From Otatea glauca (Eukaryota > Streptophyta > Magnoliopsida > Poales > Poaceae), in contig CM070730.1 of assembly GCA_036346275.1 (NCBI GenBank), positions 6,448,309-6,512,308 of the forward strand: a stretch of 64,000 nt of DNA, in the 5' to 3' direction. Shown here one piece after another: positions 22,752 through 34,558 of this stretch. The position numbers were made by a program, and so were the translations under genes. Each line of letters starts with the position of its first letter. Positions within the stretch are counted from its first letter, which is position 1. The notes under the pieces were generated by a model. It searched no databases, was not told the origin of the DNA, and was given only the letters and a program-made list of their open reading frames with translations.

Positions 22752-23275
22752 ATCCCCACCAAATTTTAAAGTTGGAGAATTAATCTTGTTCGATATACAG
22801 TTGATTCATAATGAGTACCTTTCGGGTTTGAACCCATTGTCTAGTTACAAGCATTTCATCTCCGCACATACGAAGGAGTACTAAAACCTTGATCCTACGC
22901 ATTGGTGTGAGAGACTTCACACTAGCAACACTCTATATGAGGCAGCTTTTATTTTAGCTCTCGGGTTAGAACTTTCCGATCATATCCTAGTATCTTAATT
23001 CATGAGATATCTTCTAGAAGTATACACATTACTTCCATTAATCGTGACCTCACGATTATACTCATATAGCTGAGTTCTCCTAGGAGTCTTGTAGGACAAC
23101 TCCAATTGCCACATGGCATTGAACTCATGAAGAGCTTATAGCTCAACCTGCCATCAGAAGAGCACTACAGCTAATGGGACCTTTAGTTGTGCTCTCTAGA
23201 CCACACAGTTTGTTTTACTAGAGCCTAGTTCACGAGATCTCCGATCTTCTAGGATAGGTTACTTCCGTTGTGATC

Positions 23276-23460
23276 CACTTAGGTGGGTATGAGCCCCATT
23301 CCCCTTGATGCTGCAAGGATAGCTTTCCGCGCCATTCCTTTAGTGAAAGGATCAGCCAAATTTCTTTCAGACTGAATGTATTCTACAGCAATGACACCAG
23401 TCTCTCTGGTATGCCTAAGCAATTTCAGTCACCTCTTTTATGTGTCTTGCCGACTTCATA
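23276..23460 (-). pseudogene. C-terminal remnant of Ty1/copia RNase H
   Basis: The minus-strand translation gives GVIAVEYIQSERNLADPFTK and continues GMARKAILAASRGMGLIPT followed by a stop. This is the characteristic end of the copia polyprotein (RNase H). Upstream on the minus strand the frame decays within about 50 bp (a stop and loss of the KSRHI block). It is the pol end of an otherwise deleted retrotransposon whose LTR lies toward lower coordinates. Confidence 0.8.
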
Positions 23461-24953
23461 TTATCTTTTCTATTCTTCACCTTCACCAGAACGGTTTGGT
23501 TATTGCCTAAGCGATTTCAGCCACTCAGTTTGCAGTTTCTCGACTTCTTCTCTTTATTCTGTGTTTCTAGTTTCTTTCGAGTTCATTTGGAAGCTTTCTA
23601 AACTTAATTATACTAATAACTCAACTTGAACCAGAAATTATTCTTAAAATTGATTCACTTATTGAGGAGGAGTTTGAGACGTTGTTCAAGCATTGCATAT
23701 AGACTTCATTTTCTGTTTTAATGAGATTTTTCTATTATGAAAATGAGTTGTCACTCATGCTATGCACCTTGCTACTTTTCTGAAGATCATTGTTAGCTTA
23801 GCCATGTCTAAGTTCATTTTGCTTCATCATGCTAAGCTTACTAAAAATAAAAATTGAGCTTTAACGAAAACTTGATGAAACTTGTAGCTTTTACTTACTA
23901 TATTTCCTCACTAGGTGCATATGCTATGATTTGTAAAAAACTTGAATTTCTACTAGAGTCCCTATAGCAACTTGGGTGAAGCTAGATTGATCCATACTAG
24001 TGTCCTTTACATGCTCATGAATCTAAGTGCTAAAATGGTCAAAAATTGACTTTTGTGTGTAAATTGATCTCAACACTTTACATTCATAAGACTGCTTTCT
24101 ATTGCACTTGGGACGAACTTGAAATGTATCGTGTATGTCCAAGACCATTCTTTTAAGAGTCCTTCTTGAGATGGTCGATTATGGTATGAGTCAATCAAAA
24201 ATTGAAAAATACAAATAAAAAAAAGTGGGTAAAGAATGCAAATAATGTCAAACATTTGCACCCCACAGTGTGCATTAAAATAAAAATTTGCATTAAAAAG
24301 ATGATTGAGCACGAAGGATATTTTATGCACTTATAGCTTCCCCAAAGTGTTGACTAGGTTGAACTCTAGGTCATCCATTTGATCCATTGTATTGCTATGT
24401 TTCTAATTTGGAGATTATGCTAAGTGTTGCACTTGTTGAAATCATGCAAAAATGATATAGTCTTTTTTGTGCTTGCTAGCAAAGATATTACAATTTGCAC
24501 TTGAACATGTCTTAGATTAGCATAATCTGAACTTGAGTAGCTTGGTGTCATACTTTATCTATGTGGTTACTTGGATAATTTTCAAAACTCTTTTAAGATG
24601 CATTTCATTCATCCATGTAAAAAGGGGGAGAAAATGTGAAAAGGCATCGTAAAAGAGGGAGAAATGTGAATGCATCTTGGTTCTTATGATCATGGTGAAA
24701 CATTACTCTTTCTTAGGATATAAGTATATTTGAGCTTTTATGAGTTTTTCTTGGATTTCTAGAGTTTTTTATGGAAAAACTTGTTCTTTCTATTGGCTTG
24801 CTCTAAAATCGTTCTTGCCAACTTAGTCATGATCTTATTTCCTCTTGCTCTGGATCAAGTGAGGCTTTGCAATCAAATTGCTTTCTTCTTTTGCTTTCAA
24901 ACTCAAATTTGTGCTTTTTGTGGTGTTTGTCAATATACTCATCAAGGGGAGAT
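23460..24953 (+). mobile_element. 3' internal region of a SIRE/Maximus-type copia element
   Basis: The region contains agggggagaaatgtga-type stretches (for example 24628-24670) and ends in the purine tract atcaaggggagat just before 24954. Both are typical of the non-coding 3' internal part of SIRE/Maximus elements. No gag, integrase or reverse transcriptase was recognised. The 5' limit is unclear and appears to abut the minus-strand copia remnant. Confidence 0.5.
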
Positions 24954-27115
24954 TGAAAGACCATGTGGAGGTCTATACAGGTTTGTGATGAGTTATTGAT
25001 AGTGTTTAAGTATCTAGTGCTCAAGTTTAAGTTTATTTTGAATTCTATTTTGAATTTGAGGCAATTTGAGGTACTGTTAGGGCAAGGATGGCATTACCGG
25101 CTATGTAGGAGCAGTAGTGCTGGCCAGGCGGCTCTACCAGCCTGGGTTGACGGTAGTACCGGCCTTACGGAGCTACCGGTCTTGGGAGCGGTAGTATTTT
25201 TTACAGAGATGTGTTCTCTGGGGTTAGACAAGGGCGGTACTACCTGCCATCTGGGAACGATGAGTACTGGTAGATGCAGTACTACGGCATCCAAGAGGCG
25301 GTAGCTATTTTCCGAGAGGGCTCTTACATTCGGTCATGAAGCGCGCTACCGGCCAACTAGGAGCGATAGTGCTGGGGGTGCGGTACTACTGGCCCTGGGT
25401 GGCGGTAGTGCCGACTTTACTGTGAATTTGTGCTTAATAGTTTGCATTATGTGGTGATTAATGTATATATTGTGAACAATGCTATATGATAGTTTGCTTG
25501 TCTTTGTGGTTCTAGGACTACGGGGCTAGGTTATGGCGAGGCGAAGGTGAGAACAGGACTAGGCTAGGAGAGCTGAGGTCCAGAACGGTCAAGGGACGTC
25601 AGAAGATGACTAAGGCCAGGAAGTGGTTGCAAGCAAGGAAGATAAGGGATCGAAGCATGATGCATTGGTGATGGACATGGCGAGCAACTGCATGGACCGG
25701 GACTAGGCTCAGAGAGGAGTTGAGGTCCAGAATAGTCAAGGAAGCAGGTGCCGCCATGGTGAAGCAGAAAAGGACACGTGGTGGTCAAGTAACTTGGGCC
25801 CGCTTGCAAGCGAGGACGGTTCAGGGGAGTCCGGTTGCGTGAGATGCTTGACGACAAGTCATTAGGGCCACATGAAAAGTGACGAAGTATCTGCAATGCT
25901 TCGAGAAGAAGGAAGACCGGTCATTGGGGCAAATTGGTAATTTATCCAATATCGGCGGTTGAGGCGGTTTGAAAAACTGTGGCGGTAGCCTAAGTGGTTT
26001 AGGTCACGCCAAAGTGGAGTTGGACGAAAATTCGGGCTCCCTGAGTGGATTTGGCCTCAATGTAATAGCTGCTTTAAGGAGTGTGCTTGTGTGAGTAAAA
26101 ATCATGTTAAGGGTGTTGGATTCGGGTTAGCCCCATGTGATAGTGGATGGTATCCACTTGTAGTGTCCAGTTTTAGAGTTAGGTTGCCTCCACTATATAA
26201 GGAGATGTAGTAGGAGGTGAATAAGTGAGATCTTAGACTTAGTCATTAGGAGTTTTAGGTTTCCCATAAGATTTTGTGTTCTTGTGTGGTGTGTGTGTGC
26301 TCCTTGAGAGTTTTGCCCTCAGGTGAGAGGTTTTGTAATCCATCCCCATGCTTTGAAATAAAGAACAATTCCATGCTCAAGATTTGGCTTTTGTTCTTAA
26401 CTTTCCTCCTTGATTCTTGATCTTTCTTGTTGTTGTTTTTTCTTGATCTTGTGTTGCCAAGAATGAGTGATTGATGGATGTATCCTCTAGAGATCATCAC
26501 CCAATCATCTAGGCAAGGTCTGTCATGATCATCAAGAGATTTCTCAAGAAAGCGGGATTTGGCTTGAGAAGAAAGGATTTGAGGAAGATCTTGATCTTAC
26601 ACGTTTCGGGGCAATCTCTTTAGAGTTCTTGCTTACTATGACATGTGGAAGGTCATCTAAGATAATCTTGATCATTAAACCCCCACGAGCAAGCTTGGGG
26701 TGAAGTTTTGGATTTTGACTCGGTTTTGATGCAACCTACGATATTTTTGAATAAAAGTTGGAACTTTGACATCAATCCTTGCGATTGAATGTTGGAATAG
26801 GTTCCTGCTATCTTTAGGAAGATGCATACAAAGTTTCACAGGGTTTGGACCAGCGGATCAAAAGTTATACAATATTTTGATCTTGAACTCGTGCTGATTT
26901 CACTGTTCATCCCTGCTTTTATATAGTGTGGCACTATCGCTACAGTAGCCCAGCACTATCGGCCTCTATATCGCGGCAGTGCCACTCCTGAGCTGATTTT
27001 TCAGAAAATTTTCTTCTTCCGCTTTTCTGAGGTCTTGGAAGGCTTCGATAGGTTTCTTCAGAGGAAAAATTGTTGTTGGATTATTCACCCCCTGATCGAC
27101 ATTTTCAGGCTTTCA
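24954..27115 (+). repeat. LTR of a SIRE/Maximus-type Ty1/copia element
   Basis: It begins TGaaagaccatgtgg immediately after the purine tract and ends near ttattcaccccctgatcgac at 27081-27100, the usual SIRE/Maximus LTR ending; the last bases are probably 27107 or 27115. Degenerate ggtagtaccgg-type repeats occur at 25095-25400. A TATA-like actatataagg lies near 26191, and an aataaa-like signal near 26348. Its length of about 2.1 kb suits this lineage. A weak primer-site-like tttggtaacggctc follows at 27115, but no gag, so the copy is a truncated 3' end. Confidence 0.6.
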
Positions 27116-27814
27116 TTTGGTAACGGCTCGAGTACAACCTCTTAACTTCCAATCTATCCTTCGGTGCTTTCCTCCTCTGGTTGACCCAAAGCCCACACGT
27201 ATGCCAACATCAACACCTCCAGCACCAAGTGGCCAAGACCCCCAAATCCCAATCCCCACGAGTCCACCAGACGCCACGAGAGATGCACCGGGGATATCGA
27301 GAGCCCAAAGAAGCCATTGAAGTCGTCGCGAATTTTAAAAAAATAATAATACATTTTTAAATAACAATACATTTTTAAATAATTTTACAAAAATAATATG
27401 TCAAATCAAAATTTTACAAAAAATACACCTCTAACACGAATTGTTTAGTCGTGGATTGAATTGACAGACGGATTATTTCGACGGACAAAGCTTCTGTCAC
27501 CGTTTGAAATGAAATTGCGAAAAGGACATAGCGAAGGAGAGAACTAGCCGATCGTTACCACTCGTATTTTTAAGTACTAGGGATAAATAAACTTATTTTA
27601 GCAACAGAACATAGTAGAGTACATAAAATCTATTATATATCTCATCATTTTTCATGTAGTACAATATAAAACTACCTGACAAGACTATCATCCATATGTA
27701 CCCCTTACATCGATGATGTGAGGCACTTTCTGTAATATATACCATCTACTGCCATGAAAATGTTGTATACATGTGAGCTGCGTTAACTGAGTTTTACTGA
27801 TTCCAGTTTATTTC
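27116..27814. other. Intergenic DNA, nothing recognised
   Basis: The stretch lies between the copia LTR and the 3' end of the VAN3-binding-like gene. 27150-27320 is C-rich and 27340-27400 A/T-rich. The 67-codon open frame at 27117 resembles no retrotransposon gag or known protein. 27660-27814 is likely 3' UTR of the minus-strand gene. Confidence 0.4.
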
Positions 27815-29574
27815 CTACTGGACATCTGCAGAAACTTGTCGAAGCAGGTCCTGCACATCGTCAACCCACTTCTGTTTACTTGTGCTGTTCTCACACTCAA
27901 ATTCTACCAGACCTTGTGCCGTGCTCAGGCCAAAGCAGCGTGCCTCCTCCATGGAATCTTTCCCTGGCTCAATAACCCACGTTGGAAGCTCACTGTATAC
28001 ACCGTAAACCACACCTGTAGCCGATTACAGGTAAAAGGGTCAGTATTGAAATTTCATAAACTACTCTGTTAGAGTCAGAACTACATATTTTGGTAGCTAC
28101 TGGAACTTACTCTTGTTGTTCTTTGATAGTGCACCTCCTATGTATTTGCTTTTCAGCTTCAATATGACCTGTTATTGTTTGGCTATGTTTTGTCAGTAAT
28201 TGCAGATAGTAGCACAATCATTTACTATTTTGCAATGAAAATTTTCCTACCTGAGACCTGTTGTTGATGTATATAGATACTCGTGTCTTGTGTAAATCCC
28301 CTGGTTCAAGAACGAAATTATGCACCTTAGTTGTCTTGATCATGCTTACATACTACTGGATTTTGATTCATAACTGAATGTTCTGAATAGCTCACTACTT
28401 TTTTTATCAGGGAAAACAGTAAGTAAAAACTGTACATATAGTAATAAAAGATAAAGAAAAATAACTACATGACAGAATGTTCTGAATAGCTCACTTCTCT
28501 GTACCTTTCCTTGTGCGTTTTAGCAACTCCCCCTCCTTGCACCAGATATGAGGACTCCAGGAATGTCCCTTCTCATAAGGAAGAACACTTGCATTGTTTC
28601 TCGTCTCTCGCTGCACTCTCTGCTTCAGTGTTGCAGCTCCTCGCAGTGCTGAGACAGCCAAAATACTCGGCTTAATTTCTGTATGCAACAGCGTATCGAA
28701 TTCAGTGTGATGACAATGGCATCATTGCATTCCTTACCAGTTGCAGCTGCAGCTGTGAGTGTCATCAGATCACCAGGACTTCTGACCCCAACTGCAGACT
28801 GGACGGCACAGGCTACCTGTTCATGACGCGCCCCTGCATGCTGAGCTATCTCAACGCAGTGCGAAGCTAATAACTCAGTGGCGGACGCCATGGCTGCGGC
28901 CATCTTGGAGGTCTGGATATCTGAACTTGTGGCCGCTGCTACCGCAGCGACGGCAGCTGCAACTCGGGCCACTGATACCATGGCGTGTACATGAGCCTTC
29001 TCAGCACGCAGCTTCTCTTTGCTGCTCTGCTTGACCCGGCTTGTGTCCTTATGTTGGAACCATTTGCCAATTGATTGGTGGTGGCTGCTGATGGAATTTC
29101 TTCTTGCATCTATCTGCAGAAAGGTAGCAGAAATATCCTTACAGGTTGAAGTTGTTCTCTATCGATGTTCTACTGTCTACATGTTTTTTTATTCCTTCTC
29201 TTCTAACTTTGCTCATCTTAGAGAGAAGGAGAACAGAAAAGGATGTTGAGGCCCAAAAAAAAAAGAAACAGAAAAGGATGAAGTGAGCAGTGGATTACAT
29301 GTTGTTGATGACTTGAAATAATGGTTGTAGCAAGCACAGAGTTCTCTGGTATAGTCATCTCCGGCAGCCGGTTCACAGCAAAGCTCTTCTTGCCTCCATT
29401 GACAAGAATCTTGGATATCTCCGACGCTGACACGCTCCACGACCTCGACAAGTACTCCATAGGCTCCAACGGCGTCTGTGGCGGCGGTATTGCCGGCACT
29501 GCTTCCTCCTCATCCATCTCAATGCCAAAAGTGCCAGCAACATCTCTTGCCTTCCAACCTTTCTCCATGGCCAT
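27815..29574 (-). CDS. VAN3-binding/FORKED1-like protein (auxin canalisation + PH domain)
   Basis: Six minus-strand exons (29574-29299, 29113-28738, 28648-28505, 28300-28251, 28168-28111 and 28014-27815) have canonical splice sites and consistent phase, giving 367 aa. Exon 1 has the family signature TPLEPMEYLSRSWSVSASEI. Exon 2 has SIGKWFQHKDTSRVKQSSKE, KLRAEKAHVHAMVSVARVA, an Ala-rich helix and ASHCVEIAQHAG (Auxin_canalis domain, about residues 15-235). Exons 3-6 make a PH-type domain (WCKEGELLKR, VSIYINNRSQVILKLKSKYI, ..WVIEPGKD..ARCFGLSTAQGLVEFEC.., residues about 250-365). Arabidopsis VAB/FORKED proteins act with the ARF-GAP VAN3 in PIN1 trafficking at the trans-Golgi network during vein patterning; the same role here is inferred. 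The start is the first ATG of MAMEKGWKARD; an upstream in-frame ATG at 29817 lacks conserved sequence and is probably 5' UTR. Confidence 0.9.
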
Positions 29575-32500
29575 CCTAGAAGGTATTCCCCCTGCACAAA
29601 TAGTTGCACCACTGTCTTGTGTCTTTACTGGTAGCCAGTGATGATTCTTTGGGTGTCTGTCTGAGACTGTTCTTGTACTTATAGGGAGGGAGGCACACAC
29701 AAAGCACAAGGGGAGAGGTGTGGAGCCGCCATGCTGTGGCAGGCAGAACGAACAAAGGGAACACAACGCTGACAGGTCCCTGGCTTTCTTTTCTACCCTG
29801 TCTCCAAGTTTTTCCACTACCTGGGCTTGTATACTAGTATAATATACTTGAGTTGCTGTTCTCTAGCTATCTGTTCCCAGCAGTTGAGCTATCTCAGACC
29901 TTGGAGGGCTCATGACATGGCTTTGAAGAAACCAGGGGATTGGCATTTCGATGTTTGTTGGGAAGTACGGGTCCCAGCCTTACGGAAGGTACAGTACCTG
30001 TATTATACAGGAGAATGGTTCTATATTCCTAGGAGTACGTACTCCCACCTTACATATACAGCTTAAATAAAATATTTATACCACTTTATCCATTTGAGCA
30101 TACTCTAATAATGATTATAAGATACACAAAAGTGAGTTTCATGAAAAAAATTCATCAAAGTCCACTTTTTATAGCATAATTTATGTATGTACTCGTTTTA
30201 CGTATGAAAAATGGTGTATAGTAAAAATAAAGTGCTCTGATAAAAAAATTTCAACATAGCGTATTGGAGCATCTTAGAATTAGTATTTAAGTATACTGAA
30301 AGTAATAAAAGAGTATAACACATTTATTTAAATAGTATATTAGAAGTGAAAGTACGTACCCCGAGAGTATAGGACCTTCTGTGTTGAAGCGGCCTCATCA
30401 TCAAAATTGTTTGCAGTTGCAGCAATGTGTCAATACTTCTAGGAGAAACCCCTGTTTTTGCGGTGTATTGGTTTCCGCTAACATGAATGCTTAGTTTCGA
30501 CTGCTAAATTACATCTATACATTATCATGCAGTTGTCGTTAGCAACAAATTTGAAGAGATTTTTTTGAGCATTTATTTCATGGTTGCGTTTCAAGACCAG
30601 TCAGGCAGTACGAGCTTGATGACAAGAGGGCCATGTAAGCTGGGCAGTGGTCGTTCGCTGCTGCACGATTCTCCACAACATACATCTGTTTCTTATGATC
30701 AATAGGACAGGGAGTTGGACGCTGTCTCTTTGGTCTTGGTCGCTTGTTTGTACTCATCCATTTTGTTTACTCTATCCATGCTCATTTCCATTTCTTTTTC
30801 AGGTGTGGGGCTTGATGCGTCTCCATGTCTTTGTTTTACGCAGGCCTGTAGGGTATACGAGGGCGAACCATCGCTTTTGTTTGGATCCAAGGCTTCTTCC
30901 GAGCCTCTACAAAATCTCCAAGTGGCAAGTACGTATTGGGACCTTGTGAATTCAAAGATCGAGAGCTTCGGATCCTGCAACCCTACGATCAACGTAAGGT
31001 TTCTTCTACTGCACTAACGTCTCTTCAGTGAAAAGGTTTGAGATAGTAGCATAATATGTAAATTTTACAAAACTACACGCTTTTTTTTATGAACTATCAA
31101 AAAAACTACATGTTTTAGATTCTATTTCACAAAACTACAGATTTTAAAAGAATTGACAAAGTAGGTATTCAAACTTAGTGAACAGTCAAGCAACCAAAAA
31201 GTAAGAATTCGATGCGACCATGAAGGACAGAGACCGCCTCCGGTCGTAGTTACGACTGCAAAACTACGACTGCAACTTAATGACCGTAAGCGATCTCACT
31301 CGTCCGTTCTAATAATCAACGGCACGGATGTACTGACAGTCCTCATGCTACAGTGATTTCGCTATTGCTACAGTACATGCGCGCTTTTTAGATTATCTTG
31401 GACCACCCGGTTTGGATCCTATGGTCGATAGTACGACTGATTAAGTTGCAGTTACACTACAACTACAGAGGAACCATGTCCGACCATGAAGGTAGGAAGA
31501 GTATTATTTGTCAGTAGATAGCTCAGCTCAGCCGTTGGTGGGCTTGAGCAGTACTGGAATAACATAGGCTGGTAGTTGTCAGGTTGTCCCCACGAGATGA
31601 AATGTTTGTCCCGTCCTCAGGCACAGCTGAATGCGATAGGTTACTTCTGGCCGTGTCAGGTGTGACGAGAGGCGGCCAATGATCCGGCCAAGTGGGAATC
31701 TCACGCTCCTTCCACCTTTGCGTCCGACCTATATAATTATCGATCGTGTCTCTCGGCTCCCTCGCTTGGCCAAATAATGCCGAGCGAGGATATTATTGCA
31801 GGAAGCCGGCCGGCAGCACTTGGTCTGGTGACTGGCGAGTGAGATCATCATGTGCCTTTAACATTCCAAGCGAAGAAATCGTCGCTTTTACGATGGCATC
31901 AACGGTAGTAACGCGCACGGAAATAACTATTGAAAGAGGATGATCGATCATAGATTGGAGTTCCGAGCGATTTTGACATTTCAGCTTCTTTTACTCCTTA
32001 ATTTTTTTCTATCCCTTTGATTTCTCCTGCTCTTCTTTCGCGTCTCCTTTTGCACTTGCACCCGGACACCTGGTCCATCATGTCCTTGCACCCAGCAGAG
32101 AAGATCCCTAGAGAGAGAGAGAAAAAAAAAGAGACGGCATCTTGGTTAATTATTCTCTTAAAGCTAGCAGCACGGAATATGTAGGCTGCTGATTGCTATT
32201 CGTAGGTTTACTCCTGCGATGCTCATTGTACGTATAAATAATCTTTGCATTCCCCAACTTCTCTCGCAAAGTCTTGTGCGAGTGCGATGGGACGCCCTGT
32301 AGCCTTCCATGGATAAGCATTACGTCGCTTTCTCCTCCGCGCTTTCTCTTTCGGCTTGCTTCCGCTGGAAGCGACGGATCCTATTGCAAAAACTTCTCTT
32401 CTAGACCTCTCGTTCCGTTCGTAAACTTTGTGTTCGTATGTGTGCATCATGGAACAAGGATAGGTACGGTTTTAGCCATTTAGCGTGTGGTGAGTTGCGA

Positions 32501-33267
32501 GCGAGCGCACAAAATATCTGCGTCGCGTAGGCACAGGAGCACAGCCATGTCCGTCCTTCCATCAGGGTTCGTTCTTGGTTGGCGCTGGTGATGCTCTTTG
32601 CGTTTGGATCGTCAGGCCGGGGAAGCATGCGGCTGCCGCCGCTCACGCTTGGTGTTCTCATCATGCGACGATGATGCCCCGACTATTTGGGACGTGACCT
32701 CGACTGGCTAGCGATGCTGCTTGTTTGTAGCCTGATCGCACGGAACTGAATCGGGACGATCGAAAGGCATATATCTCTCTCGGGCAGAACTAGCCTCAAA
32801 TGTCCGATTTCCGAGTGGTACGTCGGACGCTCAGTGCAACATTTTTTTTCTTCAACATATGCAATTTTTTTTTCGCGTGCATATTTTTGTTGTTATCGAA
32901 GGAAAATATTTCACACGTAAGAAAAAAATATTACAGAGCGTCCGAAAAATTCAGATGTTCGACCGCTAACAATTTTGATATCTCTCTCGCTCTCACAGGA
33001 CAGTTCTGGCGGAGAGGGTGCAATCAACCGGCCGGTACTTCACGGACCGAGGAAATTGAAGAAATGGTGATGGTGTTCGATGAGCGAGGTACGAAGGTGT
33101 CGGTGTCAAATCTACTATGTTGCAGAGGACTAAGCGTAGCTCTGTTTGGCACAGGATGCCTTCGAGCGTCTCGTCCGTCCACGTTCGACCGAGTCGAATG
33201 CTCGCGCTCACTAATAATAAAAACGGATATACACGTATGCATTACCAAGTGAAAATTAATTTCTTAA
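29575..33267. other. Long intergenic region, no gene supported
   Basis: 29575-29850 is likely 5' UTR/promoter of the VAN3-binding-like gene. The 100-codon open frames at 30647-31017 match nothing known and overlap on both strands. 31200-31490 contains tacgactgcaac/gttgcagt words in both orientations flanking about 200 bp, suggesting a degraded inverted-repeat transposon. The remainder to 33267 has no recognised exon or RNA gene. Confidence 0.4.
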
Positions 33268-34558
33268 CTAGTCATGTGTTCGTGCGTTGCAACGAAAACT
33301 CAATTTGCGATAAAAAATTTATTTACAAAGAACACTAACTTTAGTTATGTTTCAATAGTAAAAAAAGTTTATTCCTCCGAAGAGATTTAACTATCGGGTT
33401 AAATCCTCTTCCATCTCAACCGTTCATGTTAGATCCAACGAATCAAGTACTCTGAAGGATAGATTTAGTAGAGAGATATCAATCCTTACTATTGAAGCAG
33501 GAGAAAGTTATTGCCTTCTTATTGTAGGAAATCTTCTTGCTTCTTGCACACAGCCTTTCTCTTCTCTTCTCTTCCTGCGTGTGTCTCAACTACCGACCGG
33601 TCTGTCCTCCTAGAGATGAGAGTGGGTGCCCTCTAATAGGGAGTAGATGAGAGCAGAAGGCAGCATACGCAGACGGATGGAAATCAGGTCTCCCCGACAT
33701 GTTCGTGATTGGCACGTGATTTGATTACGTGATTCTTTCCTTTTAATCTATGCATTTCCAGATATGATGAGATAAAATTCTCGTATTATGGGATATGGTG
33801 AGTATATCATTCTATCCATGCAGAACATGACAAGAAAATCCTTCCATTTATAAGATATATGAATAACATCCTTTCACAATAAAACATGTGAATTGAGATA
33901 TGCTAAAATAATATTTCTATTAAAAAAATGATAAAATCCTCTTCTATCTCAGCCGTTCATGTCGGATCCAACGAATCGGATACTTTAGAGGAGAACGGAC
34001 CACTGCCACCAACTCTTAATTAGAAGAAGGCAATCTTGCAGGAAATCTTCTTGCTTCTTGCACATAGCCTTTCTCTTCTCTTCCTGCGTGTGTCTCCACT
34101 ACCGATTGACCTATCCTCCTGGAGATAAGAGTGGGTGCCCTCTAATAGGGAGTAGATGAAAGCAGAAGGCAGCATACGCAGGCGGATGGAAGCCAGGTCT
34201 CCCCGACATCTTCGTGATTGGCACGTGATTTGGTTGCATGATTTTTTCCTTTTAATCTATGCATTTCCAGATATGATGAGATATAATTCCCGTATTATAA
34301 GATATGGTGAGTATATCCTTCTATCCAGAAATCCTTCCATTTATAAGATATATGAATAACATCCTTCTATAATAAGAATATGTTAATAGAGATATGCTAA
34401 AATAATATTTCTATTTAAAAAAGATATGATAAAATCCTTCCGTCTAAGATATGATTAAATCCTCTTCTATCTCAACCGTTCATGTCAGATCCAACGAATC
34501 GGATACTCTAGATGAGAACGGTCCACTGCCACTAACTCCTAATTAGAATTAGTAGAGA
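33268..34558 (-). mobile_element. Helitron with internally repeated 5' termini
   Basis: On the minus strand it begins TCTCTACTAATTCTAATTAG at 34558 (A before it) and ends CTAG at 33271-33268 (T after it), with the palindrome cgttgcaacg (33285-33294) near the 3' end. These are Helitron ends. The interior holds two direct copies of a unit of about 515 bp. Another 5'-type end (TCTCTCTACTAAATC) lies at 33476, so the 33268-33476 segment could itself be a minimal complete element. There is no Rep/helicase. Confidence 0.7.
33526..34555. repeat. Tandem duplication of about 515 bp inside the Helitron
   Basis: The units 33526-34027 and 34040-34555 share long near-identical runs (for example aggaaatcttcttgcttctt, agagtgggtgccctctaata and ttggcacgtgattt), with small indels. 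Each ends in the same cggatact..gagaacgg..ccactgcca block that forms the element's 5' terminal region; a third partial copy of that block lies at 33400-33475. Confidence 0.88.

Noticed and set aside
22353..22884. Arg/Ser-rich open frames (about 100-118 codons)
   Set aside because: They fall inside the putative minus-strand copia LTR and have no independent support.
29575..29817. N-terminal extension of the VAN3-binding-like protein from an ATG at 29817
   Set aside because: The extra 81 residues are Cys/Leu-rich and unlike the family, whose members begin shortly before the TPLEPMEFLSRSWS motif. Treated as 5' UTR.
30647..31017. 100-codon open frames upstream of the VAN3-binding-like gene
   Set aside because: Several overlapping frames on both strands with no family similarity. 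The apparent hydrophobic N-terminus is not enough to call a gene.
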